Source: an uncultured Eggerthellaceae bacterium (lineage in GTDB: Bacteria; Actinomycetota; Coriobacteriia; Coriobacteriales; Eggerthellaceae). Taken from it: a stretch of DNA of 64,000 bases. The DNA is taken from contig CAJURZ010000007.1 in assembly GCA_910588905.1 (NCBI GenBank), forward strand, positions 1-64,000. Reading direction: 5' to 3'. This document shows positions 51,805-60,500 of this stretch, piece after piece (position 1 is the stretch's first letter; each line of letters starts with the position of its first letter). A program made the position numbers and the translations under genes. The notes under the pieces were generated by a model. It did no database searches, was not told the origin of the DNA, and saw only the letters and a program-made list of their open reading frames with translations.

Positions 51805-54580
51805 GGCACTTCTTGAACTTGAGCCCGCTGCCGCAGGGACAGGGGTCGTTGCGGCCAACGTTGGCGAAGGGGTCTTCCTTGTCCTTCACGATGGTCTGGG
51901 TCTTGCCCGCGGAAGGCCGAGGGGTGGCAGGAGCGGACGCAGCTGCATGGGCCGCCGCAGCCTGGGCTGCCCGGGCCGAGCCCTCAGTGAGGTTCTCCTC
52001 TGGATTGGAATAGGTGAGCTTCGCAGCCGGAGCGGGCTTCTCCTCTTCCTGATCGCTTCCTGGCTTCAAGGCCACCTCCAACCTGAGGATGGTGCGCAGG
52101 AAGTCATCGTACATGGAAGACGTGAGGGCCTGGAAGGCGGCATAGGCTTCGTTCTTGTATTCCACCAACGGGTCCCGCTGGCCGATGGCGCGAAGGCCGA
52201 TGCCCGTCTTCAGGTAATCCATCTCCTGGAGATGAGCCATCCACTTCGCATCGATGATGCGCAGCATCACCTGGGAGGTGAGGTGCTTCATGAGCTCTTC
52301 GCCGAAGGCATCCCGCTTCGCCTCGAAGAGACCCAGCAGATGCTCGTAGAGCGCCTCGGCCACCACATCCGGGTCTTCGTCATGGTCCACATCAGACACC
52401 TTGAAGCCGTCCTTGCCGCTCATGTTGGCGGCCCAGATCTCCAGGGCTTCGGTATCCCATTCGCTCTCATCGTCAGAGGCCAGCATCTCTGCCACCACGG
52501 CATTGACCGAATCCTGCAGGATCTCCGGGAAGCGGCTGATGAACTCCTTGCCGTCCAGGATGGCATTGCGCTCCTCGTAGATGGCCTTGCGTTGGAGGTT
52601 CATCACATCGTCGTATTCCAGGACGCTCTTACGAGCGGAGAAGTGCATGGATTCCACCTGGCGCTGAGCGCTCTCGATGGATTTCGAGACCATGGAGGCC
52701 TGGATGGGCATGTCATCCTCAAGCCCCGTCTTCTGCATCATGGCGGAGATGGATTCCATCCGGTTGCCACCGAACAGGCGCATGAGGTCGTCTTCCAAAG
52801 ACAGGTAGAACTGCGTGACGCCCGGGTCTCCCTGACGGCCGGAACGACCGCGCAGCTGGTTGTCGATGCGTCGGGATTCGTGGCGCTCGGTGCCTATGAC
52901 GCACAGGCCGCCTGCTGCCAGCACCTGCTCTTGCTCGGCCGCGCAGATGCCCTTCGCCTCTTCCAGGGCCTCCTCCCGCACCTCATCGGAGGCGAACAGC
53001 GGATCAGGCTGACCTTCTTCGTCGAGCTCGGGAGCATCAGGGTCGAGGCCGCGCTGGCGAAGGAGGTCTTCGGCCAGCACATCGGCATTGCCACCGAGGA
53101 TGATGTCGGTACCGCGGCCTGCCATGTTCGTGGCAATGGTCACCGCACCCACCCGGCCCGCCTGGGCTACGATGTGAGCCTCGCGCTCATGGTGCTTCGC
53201 GTTCAGCGTCTCATGGGGGATGCCCCGCTTGTCCAGAAGGCGCGAGAGCCGCTCGGAGCTCTCGATGGAAACGGTGCCGATCAGGCAGGGCTGGCCCTTG
53301 CCGTGGCGCTCGGCGATGTCATCCGCCACCGCGTTGAACTTCGCATCCACCGTGCGGTAGACCAGATCGTTCATGTCCTGGCGCTGCACGGGCCGGTTGG
53401 GCGGGATAGCGAAGACGGGCAGCTTGTAGATCTGGCGGAATTCCGCATCTTCGGTCATAGCCGTGCCGGTCATGCCAGAGAGCTTCTCGTAGAGACGGAA
53501 GTAGTTCTGGAGCGTGATGGTAGCCAAGGTCTGGCTCTCCTGCTGGATGCGCACATGCTCCTTGGCTTCGATGGCCTGGTGCAAGCCCTCGGAATAGCGG
53601 CGCCCTTCCATGATGCGGCCGGTGAATTCGTCCACGATCTTGACCTCGCCGTCCACCACCACGTAATCCACATCGCGATGGAAGAGGAATTGCGCCTTCA
53701 AGGCCTGCTGGAGGTGATTAGCCAGCTGTGCGGACGGATCAGCGTAGATGTCCTCTATGCCCAGCATGGATTCGATGCGATCAAGGCCCACCTCGGTGGT
53801 GTTGATGGTCTTCTTCGCCTCATCCATCTGGAAGTCCTCGTCCAGCTTGAGCTTCGGCATCACCGCAGCGAAGCGCTTGTAGGTCTCCGAGGATTGGCTA
53901 CCCAAGCCCGATATGATGAGCGGGGTGCGGGCTTCGTCGATGAGGATGGAGTCCACCTCGTCCACCACGGCGAAATGGTGACCGCGCTGCACGCGGTCCT
54001 CCGACCGCACCACCATGTTGTCACGCAGGTAGTCGAAGCCGAACTCCGCATTGGTACCGTAGGTCACATCGGCCTGATAGGCGGGCACCTTCTCAACGGG
54101 CTTCATGCCGCTCTGGATGAGGCCCACCTTCATCCCCAAGAAGCGGTAGATGCGTCCCATCCACTGGGAGTCGCGCTTGGCCAGGTAATCGTTCACGGTG
54201 ACGATGTGCACGTTGTGGCCGGGGATGGCATTCAAGTAGCCCGCCAAGGTGGACACGAGCGTCTTGCCTTCGCCGGTCTTCATCTCGGCGATCTCTCCGG
54301 CGTTCAGAGCCATGCCACCGATGAGCTGCACGTCGAAATGACGCAGCCCTATGGTACGCACGCTGGCCTCGCGCACGGCGGCGAACGCCTCCGGGAGCAG
54401 GTCCTCCAGCGTCTCCCCTGCCTGATAGCGCTCCCGCAGGCGAGCGGTCATGCCTGAGAGCTCCTCGTCGGACATGGCTTGCATTCGCGGCTCCAAGGCG
54501 TTGATCTCATCGACCTTCGCCTGGTACTTCTTGAGTTGCTTGCCTTCTCCGATGGTGAACAGCTTCGATAGTATTCCCAT
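51794..54580 (-). CDS. secA: Preprotein translocase ATPase SecA
   Basis: 928 residues. NBD1 has EMKTGEGKTLVSTLAGYLNA (Walker A) and VDEVDSILIDEARTPLI (Walker B). The preprotein cross-linking domain, NBD2 (ATNMAGRGTDIILGGN, GRSGRQGDPG) and helical scaffold follow, and the C-terminal zinc motif is CPCGSGLKFKKCHGQ. It drives Sec export, including the surface protein at 11127..13586. The ribosome site AGGA is 12-13 nt before the ATG, rather far, and a 39-codon ORF ends 3 nt before it. Confidence 0.97.
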   Translation of the reverse strand: MGILSKLFTIGEGKQLKKYQAKVDEINALEPRMQAMSDEELSGMTARLRERYQAGETLEDLLPEAFAAVREASVRTIGLRHFDVQLIGGMALNAGEIAEMKTGEGKTLVSTLAGYLNAIPGHNVHIVTVNDYLAKRDSQWMGRIYRFLGMKVGLIQSGMKPVEKVPAYQADVTYGTNAEFGFDYLRDNMVVRSEDRVQRGHHFAVVDEVDSILIDEARTPLIISGLGSQSSETYKRFAAVMPKLKLDEDFQMDEAKKTINTTEVGLDRIESMLGIEDIYADPSAQLANHLQQALKAQFLFHRDVDYVVVDGEVKIVDEFTGRIMEGRRYSEGLHQAIEAKEHVRIQQESQTLATITLQNYFRLYEKLSGMTGTAMTEDAEFRQIYKLPVFAIPPNRPVQRQDMNDLVYRTVDAKFNAVADDIAERHGKGQPCLIGTVSIESSERLSRLLDKRGIPHETLNAKHHEREAHIVAQAGRVGAVTIATNMAGRGTDIILGGNADVLAEDLLRQRGLDPDAPELDEEGQPDPLFASDEVREEALEEAKGICAAEQEQVLAAGGLCVIGTERHESRRIDNQLRGRSGRQGDPGVTQFYLSLEDDLMRLFGGNRMESISAMMQKTGLEDDMPIQASMVSKSIESAQRQVESMHFSARKSVLEYDDVMNLQRKAIYEERNAILDGKEFISRFPEILQDSVNAVVAEMLASDDESEWDTEALEIWAANMSGKDGFKVSDVDHDEDPDVVAEALYEHLLGLFEAKRDAFGEELMKHLTSQVMLRIIDAKWMAHLQEMDYLKTGIGLRAIGQRDPLVEYKNEAYAAFQALTSSMYDDFLRTILRLEVALKPGSDQEEEKPAPAAKLTYSNPEENLTEGSARAAQAAAAHAAASAPATPRPSAGKTQTIVKDKEDPFANVGRNDPCPCGSGLKFKKCHGQ

Positions 54581-54583
54581 GAT

Positions 54584-54703
54584 CTAGTGGATCTTCCTTC
54601 TGGTCTGACTGTTGTGGACCCCGCATGGGGGCCTTCTATCTCGAACGGACATTCTAATACAGGCTTGCCGTTGAAAGCTCTCTCGTAGCCATTTCTCCAT
54701 CAT
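54584..54703 (-). CDS. Possible 39-residue leader ORF before secA
   Basis: Starts at the TGATG overlapping the SARP stop, with GGAGG seven nt upstream (inside the SARP end), and ends TAG 3 nt before the secA ATG. The peptide begins MMEKWLRESFQRQACIR and is basic, with two Cys and a PP pair. The upstream frame is also open, so it may simply be frame noise. If translated it would couple secA translation to the upstream message. Not recognisably SecM. Confidence 0.3.
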   Translation of the reverse strand: MMEKWLRESFQRQACIRMSVRDRRPPCGVHNSQTRRKIH

Positions 54704-57285
54704 CAAAGCGCCTCCTCGTATTCGATGATGGAACGATAGAGCCCCACCAGCTTGGGTGAGGGGTCTATCCCCAGGTCCTCTGCCAAGAACCGGCGGCACT
54801 GGAAGTAGGTCTCCAGGGCAGGCCCCCGTTGATCGGCGGCTATCTGAGCCTCCATGAGCGCGATGTGCACATCCTCTCGCCTGCTGTCTCGCCGCAGCGC
54901 CTCCCGGGCGAACCAAAGGGAACCCGTGTGCTCCTCGGAGCGCGCCAGGCGCAGGGAGGCAGCGATGAGCCCATCCACCAAACGGCTGCGACACCGCTCC
55001 CGTATCTCCGTCACATAATCGCACTCCGTCTCCGTTGGCAAGAGCTCACCCGAGAAGAGCGTCGTCACCTTGAGGTAGAGGTCTTCCCAGTTCCCTTCCT
55101 CCCCTCCTCCGAAGACCAAGGAAGAACAGGTGGCATCGAAGCTCTCCATGTCGGTGGAGAGATAGCGCGCATCCAAGCTGCATCCGCTCTGGGAGCGGAT
55201 GAGATACGGGCAGCTCCCCTCCAGGGAGAGCGCTTTCTTGAGGGACGCCCAGATGGAGTAGAAGCTGTTGCGGCACTCCTCCGCATCCATATCCGGCCAG
55301 ATGAGCTGACAGAGCCGTTCCCGGGATATCTCCCGCCCCTTATTGAGGGCTAGCACCGAAGCCAACGTCCGAGTCCGCTTGCGCGAGAGCTTCCGGGGAT
55401 CCACCATCTCCCCATCTATCCTCACTTCCAAGCCGCCGAACATGCGCACCTCCAGCTGGGGTGCAGAGGCGGGCATCAAAGAGGGCTTGGGCGCCGGGAG
55501 ACGGAAGGCATCGGGATGAGCGGCATCGAAGGCATGGCGCTTCTGGGCCTGCTCTTCCTTGGCCTTCGTCCAGAGACGACGCTGGGCCTGGAGGCTGACG
55601 AGCGCCTTCGCTGCAACCGCTGGCACCTCCTTGCGAAGATCCTCTCCCAAGCGTGCGGTCAAGGCCTTGAAGGGAGCGGCATCAAGGCTCATGAGGGCAA
55701 GGGGGAGTCGCGCAAGCTGCTGGGTGCGCCGGTTCCAGAAGATCTGCTCCAAGCACAGGGCCGCCAGATCCAGGACCTTCTCCAGTACCGCCTGAGTATC
55801 CTCGGTCCCGCTCCCCTTCCCGGCAGGATGCTGGGCGCCCAGCGCTTCCAGGATCCACACGCACCCCAAAAGCTGAGAGAGGGTCAGGTAGAGCGTCTGG
55901 GAAGCAGGTTGCTCCTCAAGGGTGCGGTGTATCTCTTCCAGAACAGCAGGGTCAGGCAGCTCTCCCAAGGAGAGCGGGAAGATGAGCCTGGCAAGAGCAG
56001 GGAGGTCGAAGGGTTCGCTGGCTCCGAGCGGCTTGCCTGAGAGCTCCTCGGCCAGCCTGAGCGACGCTTCCTGGTCTCCTTCGGGGAGAGCGCATCGGAT
56101 GAGCAGGCAGAGGGCACCTATCCGCTCACCCCGTTGGCTATCCCCCAGCTTGAGCACGCGCTTCGCCCCAGCGATGGCCTCATCGGTCTGCCCGAGGGAT
56201 ATCAGAGCGTACGCTCGCTGAAGGTCCGTGGCGGCCCTGCTCACCTTCGCAGCTTTGAGGCGGTCCACCAAGGAAGCCACTGCTAAAGGAGCCCCTGAGC
56301 AGAGGATCTGCCAGCCATGGGCCTTCAACCAAGCGAGCGCTGAGGCGGGGGCGATGAAGCGGGCCAAGAGGTTGCAAGCCCGCGAAGCATCGCCTTCCCC
56401 GCAAAGGGCATCGGCGATATGGCATCCCAGGGCATCTCCCGTACCCAAAGATGTGCAGAGAGCAAGCTCATCCAGAGAGGTCAGCAGGCTGCCCTTGAGC
56501 TTATCCACAGGGATCGCCAACGCTTCGAACCGCCCTGTCTCGGCATCTATCCCCAGGTAGGTGTAGTGGTCATGGAGGTATCCGAGCATCTCTTGGGATC
56601 GCTTCGCTTCGAAGAGGCTGAGCAGGGAGAGGCCGTCGCCTGTGCCCACAGCCAAGAACGAGAAGATGGCCATCCGCACATCCGCGGGCATCTCCTCAGC
56701 TGCCCACCCCTCCAAAAGGCGCTCCATCCCTGTGCGGCTCCAGGCCATGCAAGGGATGTTCCGATGGGAGAAGGGCTCCTCTCCCATCGCTTCCAGGAGC
56801 GTCTCATCCAGCAGGAGATCATGGCTCGTGACCAGGATGCGATCCTGCTGGCAGGCAGCGAAGGTGTCCGCTGCGGGCGTGCAGGCCACGATGACCTCGC
56901 AGGATGCCTCCAGCAGGTCATCTATAGCATCGGAAAGCGCCCGCGTCCGTCCAGGATCCAAGGTGGGCAACCCATCAAAGACCACGAGGGCCGTCTTGTC
57001 CTGGGCTGAGAGGAGCTTCGCGCATAGACGCGATGAGTCAAGATCGCGAATGAAGCACGGAGAAGAGCATCGGATCCAGATGACCCCCTCGAAGGCGAAC
57101 ATGATGCCAGCATATTCGAAGGCGACATGAGTCTTCCCATAGCCATCAGGAGCGATGATGAATCGAGGGACGCTCCTATCCTTGAGTAGGAGACCCACCA
57201 CTTCGGGCCGGGCGATCCTCCTCTTCTCCACGACACCCTTCGGTTGGATCCCATGACAACAACAGGATTCGATGAACGTTGACAT
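54703..57285 (-). CDS. SARP/BTAD-type transcriptional activator with N-terminal NTPase
   Basis: 860 residues. An N-terminal MalT/LuxR-like ATPase region has APDGYGKT (45-52) and TALVVFDGL as Walker-type motifs. A helical repeat-like middle (about 230-590) follows. The C-terminus has an OmpR-type winged helix (about 605-700; LEVRMFGGLEVRIDGE, KRTRTLASVLALNKGREI, WPDMDAEECRN), then a BTAD domain (ALETYFQCRRFLAEDLGIDP near 840). Such regulators activate secondary metabolism or envelope genes in Actinobacteria. It lies alone between rsfS and secA; its own 5' region has the inverted repeat at 57418-57451. Target unknown. Confidence 0.85.
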   Translation of the reverse strand: MSTFIESCCCHGIQPKGVVEKRRIARPEVVGLLLKDRSVPRFIIAPDGYGKTHVAFEYAGIMFAFEGVIWIRCSSPCFIRDLDSSRLCAKLLSAQDKTALVVFDGLPTLDPGRTRALSDAIDDLLEASCEVIVACTPAADTFAACQQDRILVTSHDLLLDETLLEAMGEEPFSHRNIPCMAWSRTGMERLLEGWAAEEMPADVRMAIFSFLAVGTGDGLSLLSLFEAKRSQEMLGYLHDHYTYLGIDAETGRFEALAIPVDKLKGSLLTSLDELALCTSLGTGDALGCHIADALCGEGDASRACNLLARFIAPASALAWLKAHGWQILCSGAPLAVASLVDRLKAAKVSRAATDLQRAYALISLGQTDEAIAGAKRVLKLGDSQRGERIGALCLLIRCALPEGDQEASLRLAEELSGKPLGASEPFDLPALARLIFPLSLGELPDPAVLEEIHRTLEEQPASQTLYLTLSQLLGCVWILEALGAQHPAGKGSGTEDTQAVLEKVLDLAALCLEQIFWNRRTQQLARLPLALMSLDAAPFKALTARLGEDLRKEVPAVAAKALVSLQAQRRLWTKAKEEQAQKRHAFDAAHPDAFRLPAPKPSLMPASAPQLEVRMFGGLEVRIDGEMVDPRKLSRKRTRTLASVLALNKGREISRERLCQLIWPDMDAEECRNSFYSIWASLKKALSLEGSCPYLIRSQSGCSLDARYLSTDMESFDATCSSLVFGGGEEGNWEDLYLKVTTLFSGELLPTETECDYVTEIRERCRSRLVDGLIAASLRLARSEEHTGSLWFAREALRRDSRREDVHIALMEAQIAADQRGPALETYFQCRRFLAEDLGIDPSPKLVGLYRSIIEYEEAL

Positions 57286-57417
57286 AGATGGCCCCTCTCC
57301 CGGCTCCTGGATCCGGCGGAAAGGCGGCGAAGATGCTAGAGCTTCATCCCCAAATGTGCTCAGGATGATATCGGGAAGGCCCTTCGGTAGGGACGACCCT
57401 CAAGACCGGGCTGAGGT

Positions 57418-57451
57418 TCCTAGAAGCGACGGTGCGCGCTGTCGCTTCTAG
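57418..57451. promoter_or_regulatory. Inverted repeat with 12-bp arms upstream of the SARP gene
   Basis: CCTAGAAGCGAC, a 10-nt spacer GGTGCGCGCT, then GTCGCTTCTAGG, perfect, 133 nt before the SARP ATG and about 90 nt after rsfS. No T-tract follows on either strand, so an operator or RNA hairpin is more likely than a terminator. The surrounding 251-nt gap has no gene. Confidence 0.55.
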
Positions 57452-57536
57452 GAGGTATGTACCCAAAGGGGTGAACGGTCGAAGATGGTGAGCGAACGGC
57501 GAGACGGCGGCTTTCACAAGAGCCGAGGCTCCAGGG

Positions 57537-57947
57537 TTAGGCTCCCAAGAGCTTCGCGATGCGCTCTCCGTATTCCAGGTTCTCGAAGCCCTCCTCAGCG
57601 GAGAGGTCTACCATCTGGGCTTCGTTCCAAAGGGTCTCGAGCCGGTAATAGTCCCGCGTCTCCGGCTGGAACACGTGGATGACCACGGTCCCGTAATCCA
57701 GCAGGGACCAAGACCCATCAGGGGCCAGCTCTCTGCCTTCGGGCTTGATCCCATAGGCTTCCCGCAACGTATCCTCCACCTCATCGATGATGGCATCTAC
57801 CTGGCGGTTATTGGCAGCGGTCACGATCACGAAGTAGTCAGTGACGCCGATATGCGGACCCACCTCCTGGACCACGATGTCCGTTGCCTTCTTCGCATCA
57901 GCCGCCCGAGCGGCTGCCAACGCGGCTTCTCTTGCTGTAACGCTCAT
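57537..57947 (-). CDS. rsfS: Ribosomal silencing factor RsfS
   Basis: 136 residues. KKATDIVVQEVGPHIGVTDYFVI, AIIDEVEDTLRE and SWSLLDYGTVVIHVFQPETRDYY (WxLLDxGdVvVHxF pattern) define the family. It binds L14 and blocks subunit joining in starvation. The ATG is the one overlapping the yqeK stop (ATGA), with GGAGAAGAAAGC before it; an ATG six codons earlier is less likely. nadD-yqeK-rsfS is a conserved order. Confidence 0.95.
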   Translation of the reverse strand: MSVTAREAALAAARAADAKKATDIVVQEVGPHIGVTDYFVIVTAANNRQVDAIIDEVEDTLREAYGIKPEGRELAPDGSWSLLDYGTVVIHVFQPETRDYYRLETLWNEAQMVDLSAEEGFENLEYGERIAKLLGA

Positions 57948-58591
57948 GCTTTCTTCTCCTTGCATCTCTTCTCGTACCGTTGCAGATGGGCATGGGCCTT
58001 CGGGAATGTCATATCATTCCAGATGGCGAGGGTATCCGGATGGAGCAATCCGTCTTTGGATATCAGAGCCTCTATCCAGAACTTATAGACCTGGAAATAG
58101 AGCTCGTCCAAGCTGACCTTGCCGATGAGCTCTCGAAGCCCTTCTGCCTCAGCGAAGGAGCGGTTGGGCTCGATGGCATCGGCGATATAGATGATCTTGT
58201 CCAATGGGCTCATCTCTTTGGCGGCGATGGTGTGCTTGTAGATGGCGCTCAGGACGTCTTCGGGTATATCAGGATCAGTGTGTCTGAATCCTTCGGCTGC
58301 AGTGGGGCCATGGAGCACCTGGGGCATGTTCATGATCATCCATTCCCCCAGCACCTCATCGAGCCCGAGGTCTCGCGCCTTCGCCCGTATCTCATCATTG
58401 TCCAGCCCCTTGTCCCAGTCATGCAGGATCCCCGCTAGACGGGCTTTCTTCTCATCCTGACCATAGGTCCGGGCCAGAAGCTGGGCGGTCTCCGCCACGC
58501 CCTCCATATGCTGGAACCGCTTCTTGGACACGCGCTCTCGGGCCAGAGCACGCATCTGGCTCAGGTGCTCGTCGCTCAACGGATCGGCCAT
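57944..58591 (-). CDS. yqeK: HD-domain hydrolase YqeK (Ap4A hydrolase-type)
   Basis: 215 residues from ATG 58591 (GAGGAGGGTAGC). The HD metal site is in RFQHMEGVAETAQLLA, ARLAGILHDWDKG and HTIAAKEMSPLDKIIYIADAIEPNR. YqeK proteins hydrolyse diadenosine tetraphosphate symmetrically to ADP. The usual nadD-yqeK-rsfS order is kept; the open frame extends upstream but lies inside nadD. Confidence 0.93.
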   Translation of the reverse strand: MADPLSDEHLSQMRALARERVSKKRFQHMEGVAETAQLLARTYGQDEKKARLAGILHDWDKGLDNDEIRAKARDLGLDEVLGEWMIMNMPQVLHGPTAAEGFRHTDPDIPEDVLSAIYKHTIAAKEMSPLDKIIYIADAIEPNRSFAEAEGLRELIGKVSLDELYFQVYKFWIEALISKDGLLHPDTLAIWNDMTFPKAHAHLQRYEKRCKEKKA

Positions 58592-58601
58592 GCTACCCTC
58601 C

Positions 58602-59195
58602 TCATCGGTACAGTCCCTGCGCCCTGATATAGCCATCCACCCCATCGGGGACGAGATAGCGGATGGTCTGGCCGCTTCGGATGCGAGCTCTGATATCGCT
58701 CGAGGATATATCCAGCAAGGGTGCGCACACCGCTTCCACGAGAAAGCCCTGATCGGACAAGGAAGCAAGGAGCCCTTCGTCTATCCGGTATCCCGGCCGC
58801 GCCAGGCATACGATGCGCGCAAGCTGAGCGATCCTGGCAGCGTCCTTCCAGGTGGAGAGCGTGAGCAGCGAATCCGCACCCAAGATGAAGGAGAGCTCTG
58901 CATCGGGCTGCTCCTCATGGAGCTCTTCTAAGGTGTCCACCGTAAAGGTGATGCCCGCCCGGGTCACCTCCCGATCGCTGACCGCAAAGGCGCCGTTGCC
59001 CTCGACCGCCCGCTGCACCATGGCGAGCCTGTCCTTCGCCGGGGCCAGCGAGACGCCCTGCTTGAAATGGGGGTTGCCCGCCACGACGAAGAGCACCTCA
59101 TCCAAGCCGCAGGCATCTCGTGCCATCTCAGCGCAGACCAGATGACCGAGATGGATAGGGTCGAACGTGCCCCCCATCACGCCCACATGAGCCAT
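58602..59195 (-). CDS. nadD: Nicotinate-nucleotide adenylyltransferase
   Basis: 197 residues. It begins MAHVGVMGGTFDPIHLGHLV (nucleotidyltransferase GGTFDPIHxGH), has LSFILGADSLLTLSTWKDA and ends with SSSDIRARIRSGQTIRYLVP (ISxTxxR family motif). It adenylates nicotinate mononucleotide in NAD synthesis. The start overlaps the proA stop by one base (TGATG). Confidence 0.95.
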   Translation of the reverse strand: MAHVGVMGGTFDPIHLGHLVCAEMARDACGLDEVLFVVAGNPHFKQGVSLAPAKDRLAMVQRAVEGNGAFAVSDREVTRAGITFTVDTLEELHEEQPDAELSFILGADSLLTLSTWKDAARIAQLARIVCLARPGYRIDEGLLASLSDQGFLVEAVCAPLLDISSSDIRARIRSGQTIRYLVPDGVDGYIRAQGLYR

Positions 59196-60490
59196 CAGCT
59201 ACGCACCTGGCCCTGACCACGGACGAGGTACTTGGTGGAGGTGAGCGCCTCGGCTGCGAAGGGGCCCCGCACATGGAGCTTCTGGGTGGAGATGCCTATC
59301 TCCGCTCCCAGGCCGAACTGACCACCATCGGTGAAGGCGGTAGAGGCGTTCGCGTAGACCGCGGCAGCATCCACCCCTGTCAAGAAGGCGCTGATCGCCT
59401 CCTCATCCTGGGCGACGATGGCTTCGGAGTGGCCCGTGCCGTAGCGGTTGATGTGGTCGATGGCCTCATGCACTCCGCTCACTACCTTGACGGCGATATC
59501 AGGCGAGAGGTATTCCGTCTCCCAGTCAGCCTCAGTGGCTAAGACGAGCAAAGCGGCCCCTTCGGTCCCCTCTGCGAAGACAGGAAGCGGTGCGGCTTGC
59601 ATGAGGGCCGTCTCATCCCCGTGGATGGTCACCCCCCTCTTGCCCAGGCGCTCCAACAGGAGCGGAAGGGCCTCTGAGGCGATATCAGCATCCACCAGAA
59701 GGGTCTCAGCGGCATTGCATACCCCATAGCGCCTGCACTTGGCATTCTCCACGATATCCGCAGCCTGAGCCATATCGGCGCTGGAGTGGACATAGACGTG
59801 GCAATTGCCCGTCCCCGTCTCGATCACCGGCACCTTGGAGGTTTCCACGCAATGCTGGATCAGCCCCGCCCCTCCTCGGGGAACGATGACGTCTACCAAG
59901 CCGTGGAGCTGCATGAGGGCATCCGTGGCTGCCCTATCTGTGGTGGTCACCGCCTGGATGGCGTGATCGGGCAGGCCCGCTGACCGGGCGGCCTCAGCCA
60001 GGATGTTCGCCAAGGCCTCATTGGAGGCAGCCGCCAGGCTGCCACCCCGCAGGATGGCTGCATTGCCAGACTTCAAGCAGATGCCTGCAGCATCGGCGGT
60101 GACATTCGGACGCGCCTCGTAGATGACGGCCACTACTCCCAAGGGTACGCTCATCTTGGTGAGCTGAAGGCCATTGGGCAGTTCGCGCTCTTCCCGCACG
60201 CACCCCACCGGGTCGGGCAAGGCGATGAGCTCCTCCAATGCCAGAGCCATGCTCTCTAGCCGCTGGTCATCAAGCAGAAGACGGTCGACGAGCGACGCTT
60301 TGACCCCTGCAGCCTGAGCAGCCGCCACATCCCGTGCGTTGGCCGAGAGGATGACATCACTACCATCCCGCAAGCCTTGGGCCATGGCGGCGAGAGCAGC
60401 ATTGCGCTCATCGGTCGTGGATGCCCCCAACAAGCGGGCTGCCTCCTTCGCCTGCTGGGCTATGGTCACCATCTGCTGGGCAATATCCAT
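59195..60490 (-). CDS. proA: Gamma-glutamyl phosphate reductase
   Basis: 431 residues. MSVPLGVVAVIYEARPNVTADA, LKSGNAAILRGGS, VPVIETGTGNCHVYVHSSAD and the catalytic Cys region KCRRYGVCNAAETLLV are canonical. It reduces gamma-glutamyl phosphate in proline synthesis after ProB, encoded 10 nt upstream. The ATG follows TAGGAGCGCAGAC. Confidence 0.96.
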   Translation of the reverse strand: MDIAQQMVTIAQQAKEAARLLGASTTDERNAALAAMAQGLRDGSDVILSANARDVAAAQAAGVKASLVDRLLLDDQRLESMALALEELIALPDPVGCVREERELPNGLQLTKMSVPLGVVAVIYEARPNVTADAAGICLKSGNAAILRGGSLAAASNEALANILAEAARSAGLPDHAIQAVTTTDRAATDALMQLHGLVDVIVPRGGAGLIQHCVETSKVPVIETGTGNCHVYVHSSADMAQAADIVENAKCRRYGVCNAAETLLVDADIASEALPLLLERLGKRGVTIHGDETALMQAAPLPVFAEGTEGAALLVLATEADWETEYLSPDIAVKVVSGVHEAIDHINRYGTGHSEAIVAQDEEAISAFLTGVDAAAVYANASTAFTDGGQFGLGAEIGISTQKLHVRGPFAAEALTSTKYLVRGQGQVRS

Positions 60491-60500
60491 GTCTGCGCTC

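Noticed and set aside
51752..54457. 901-codon open frame on the plus strand opposite secA
   Set aside because: The minus-strand frame is unmistakable SecA; the antisense protein is a His/Leu/Gly-rich mirror typical of GC-rich DNA, with no ribosome site.
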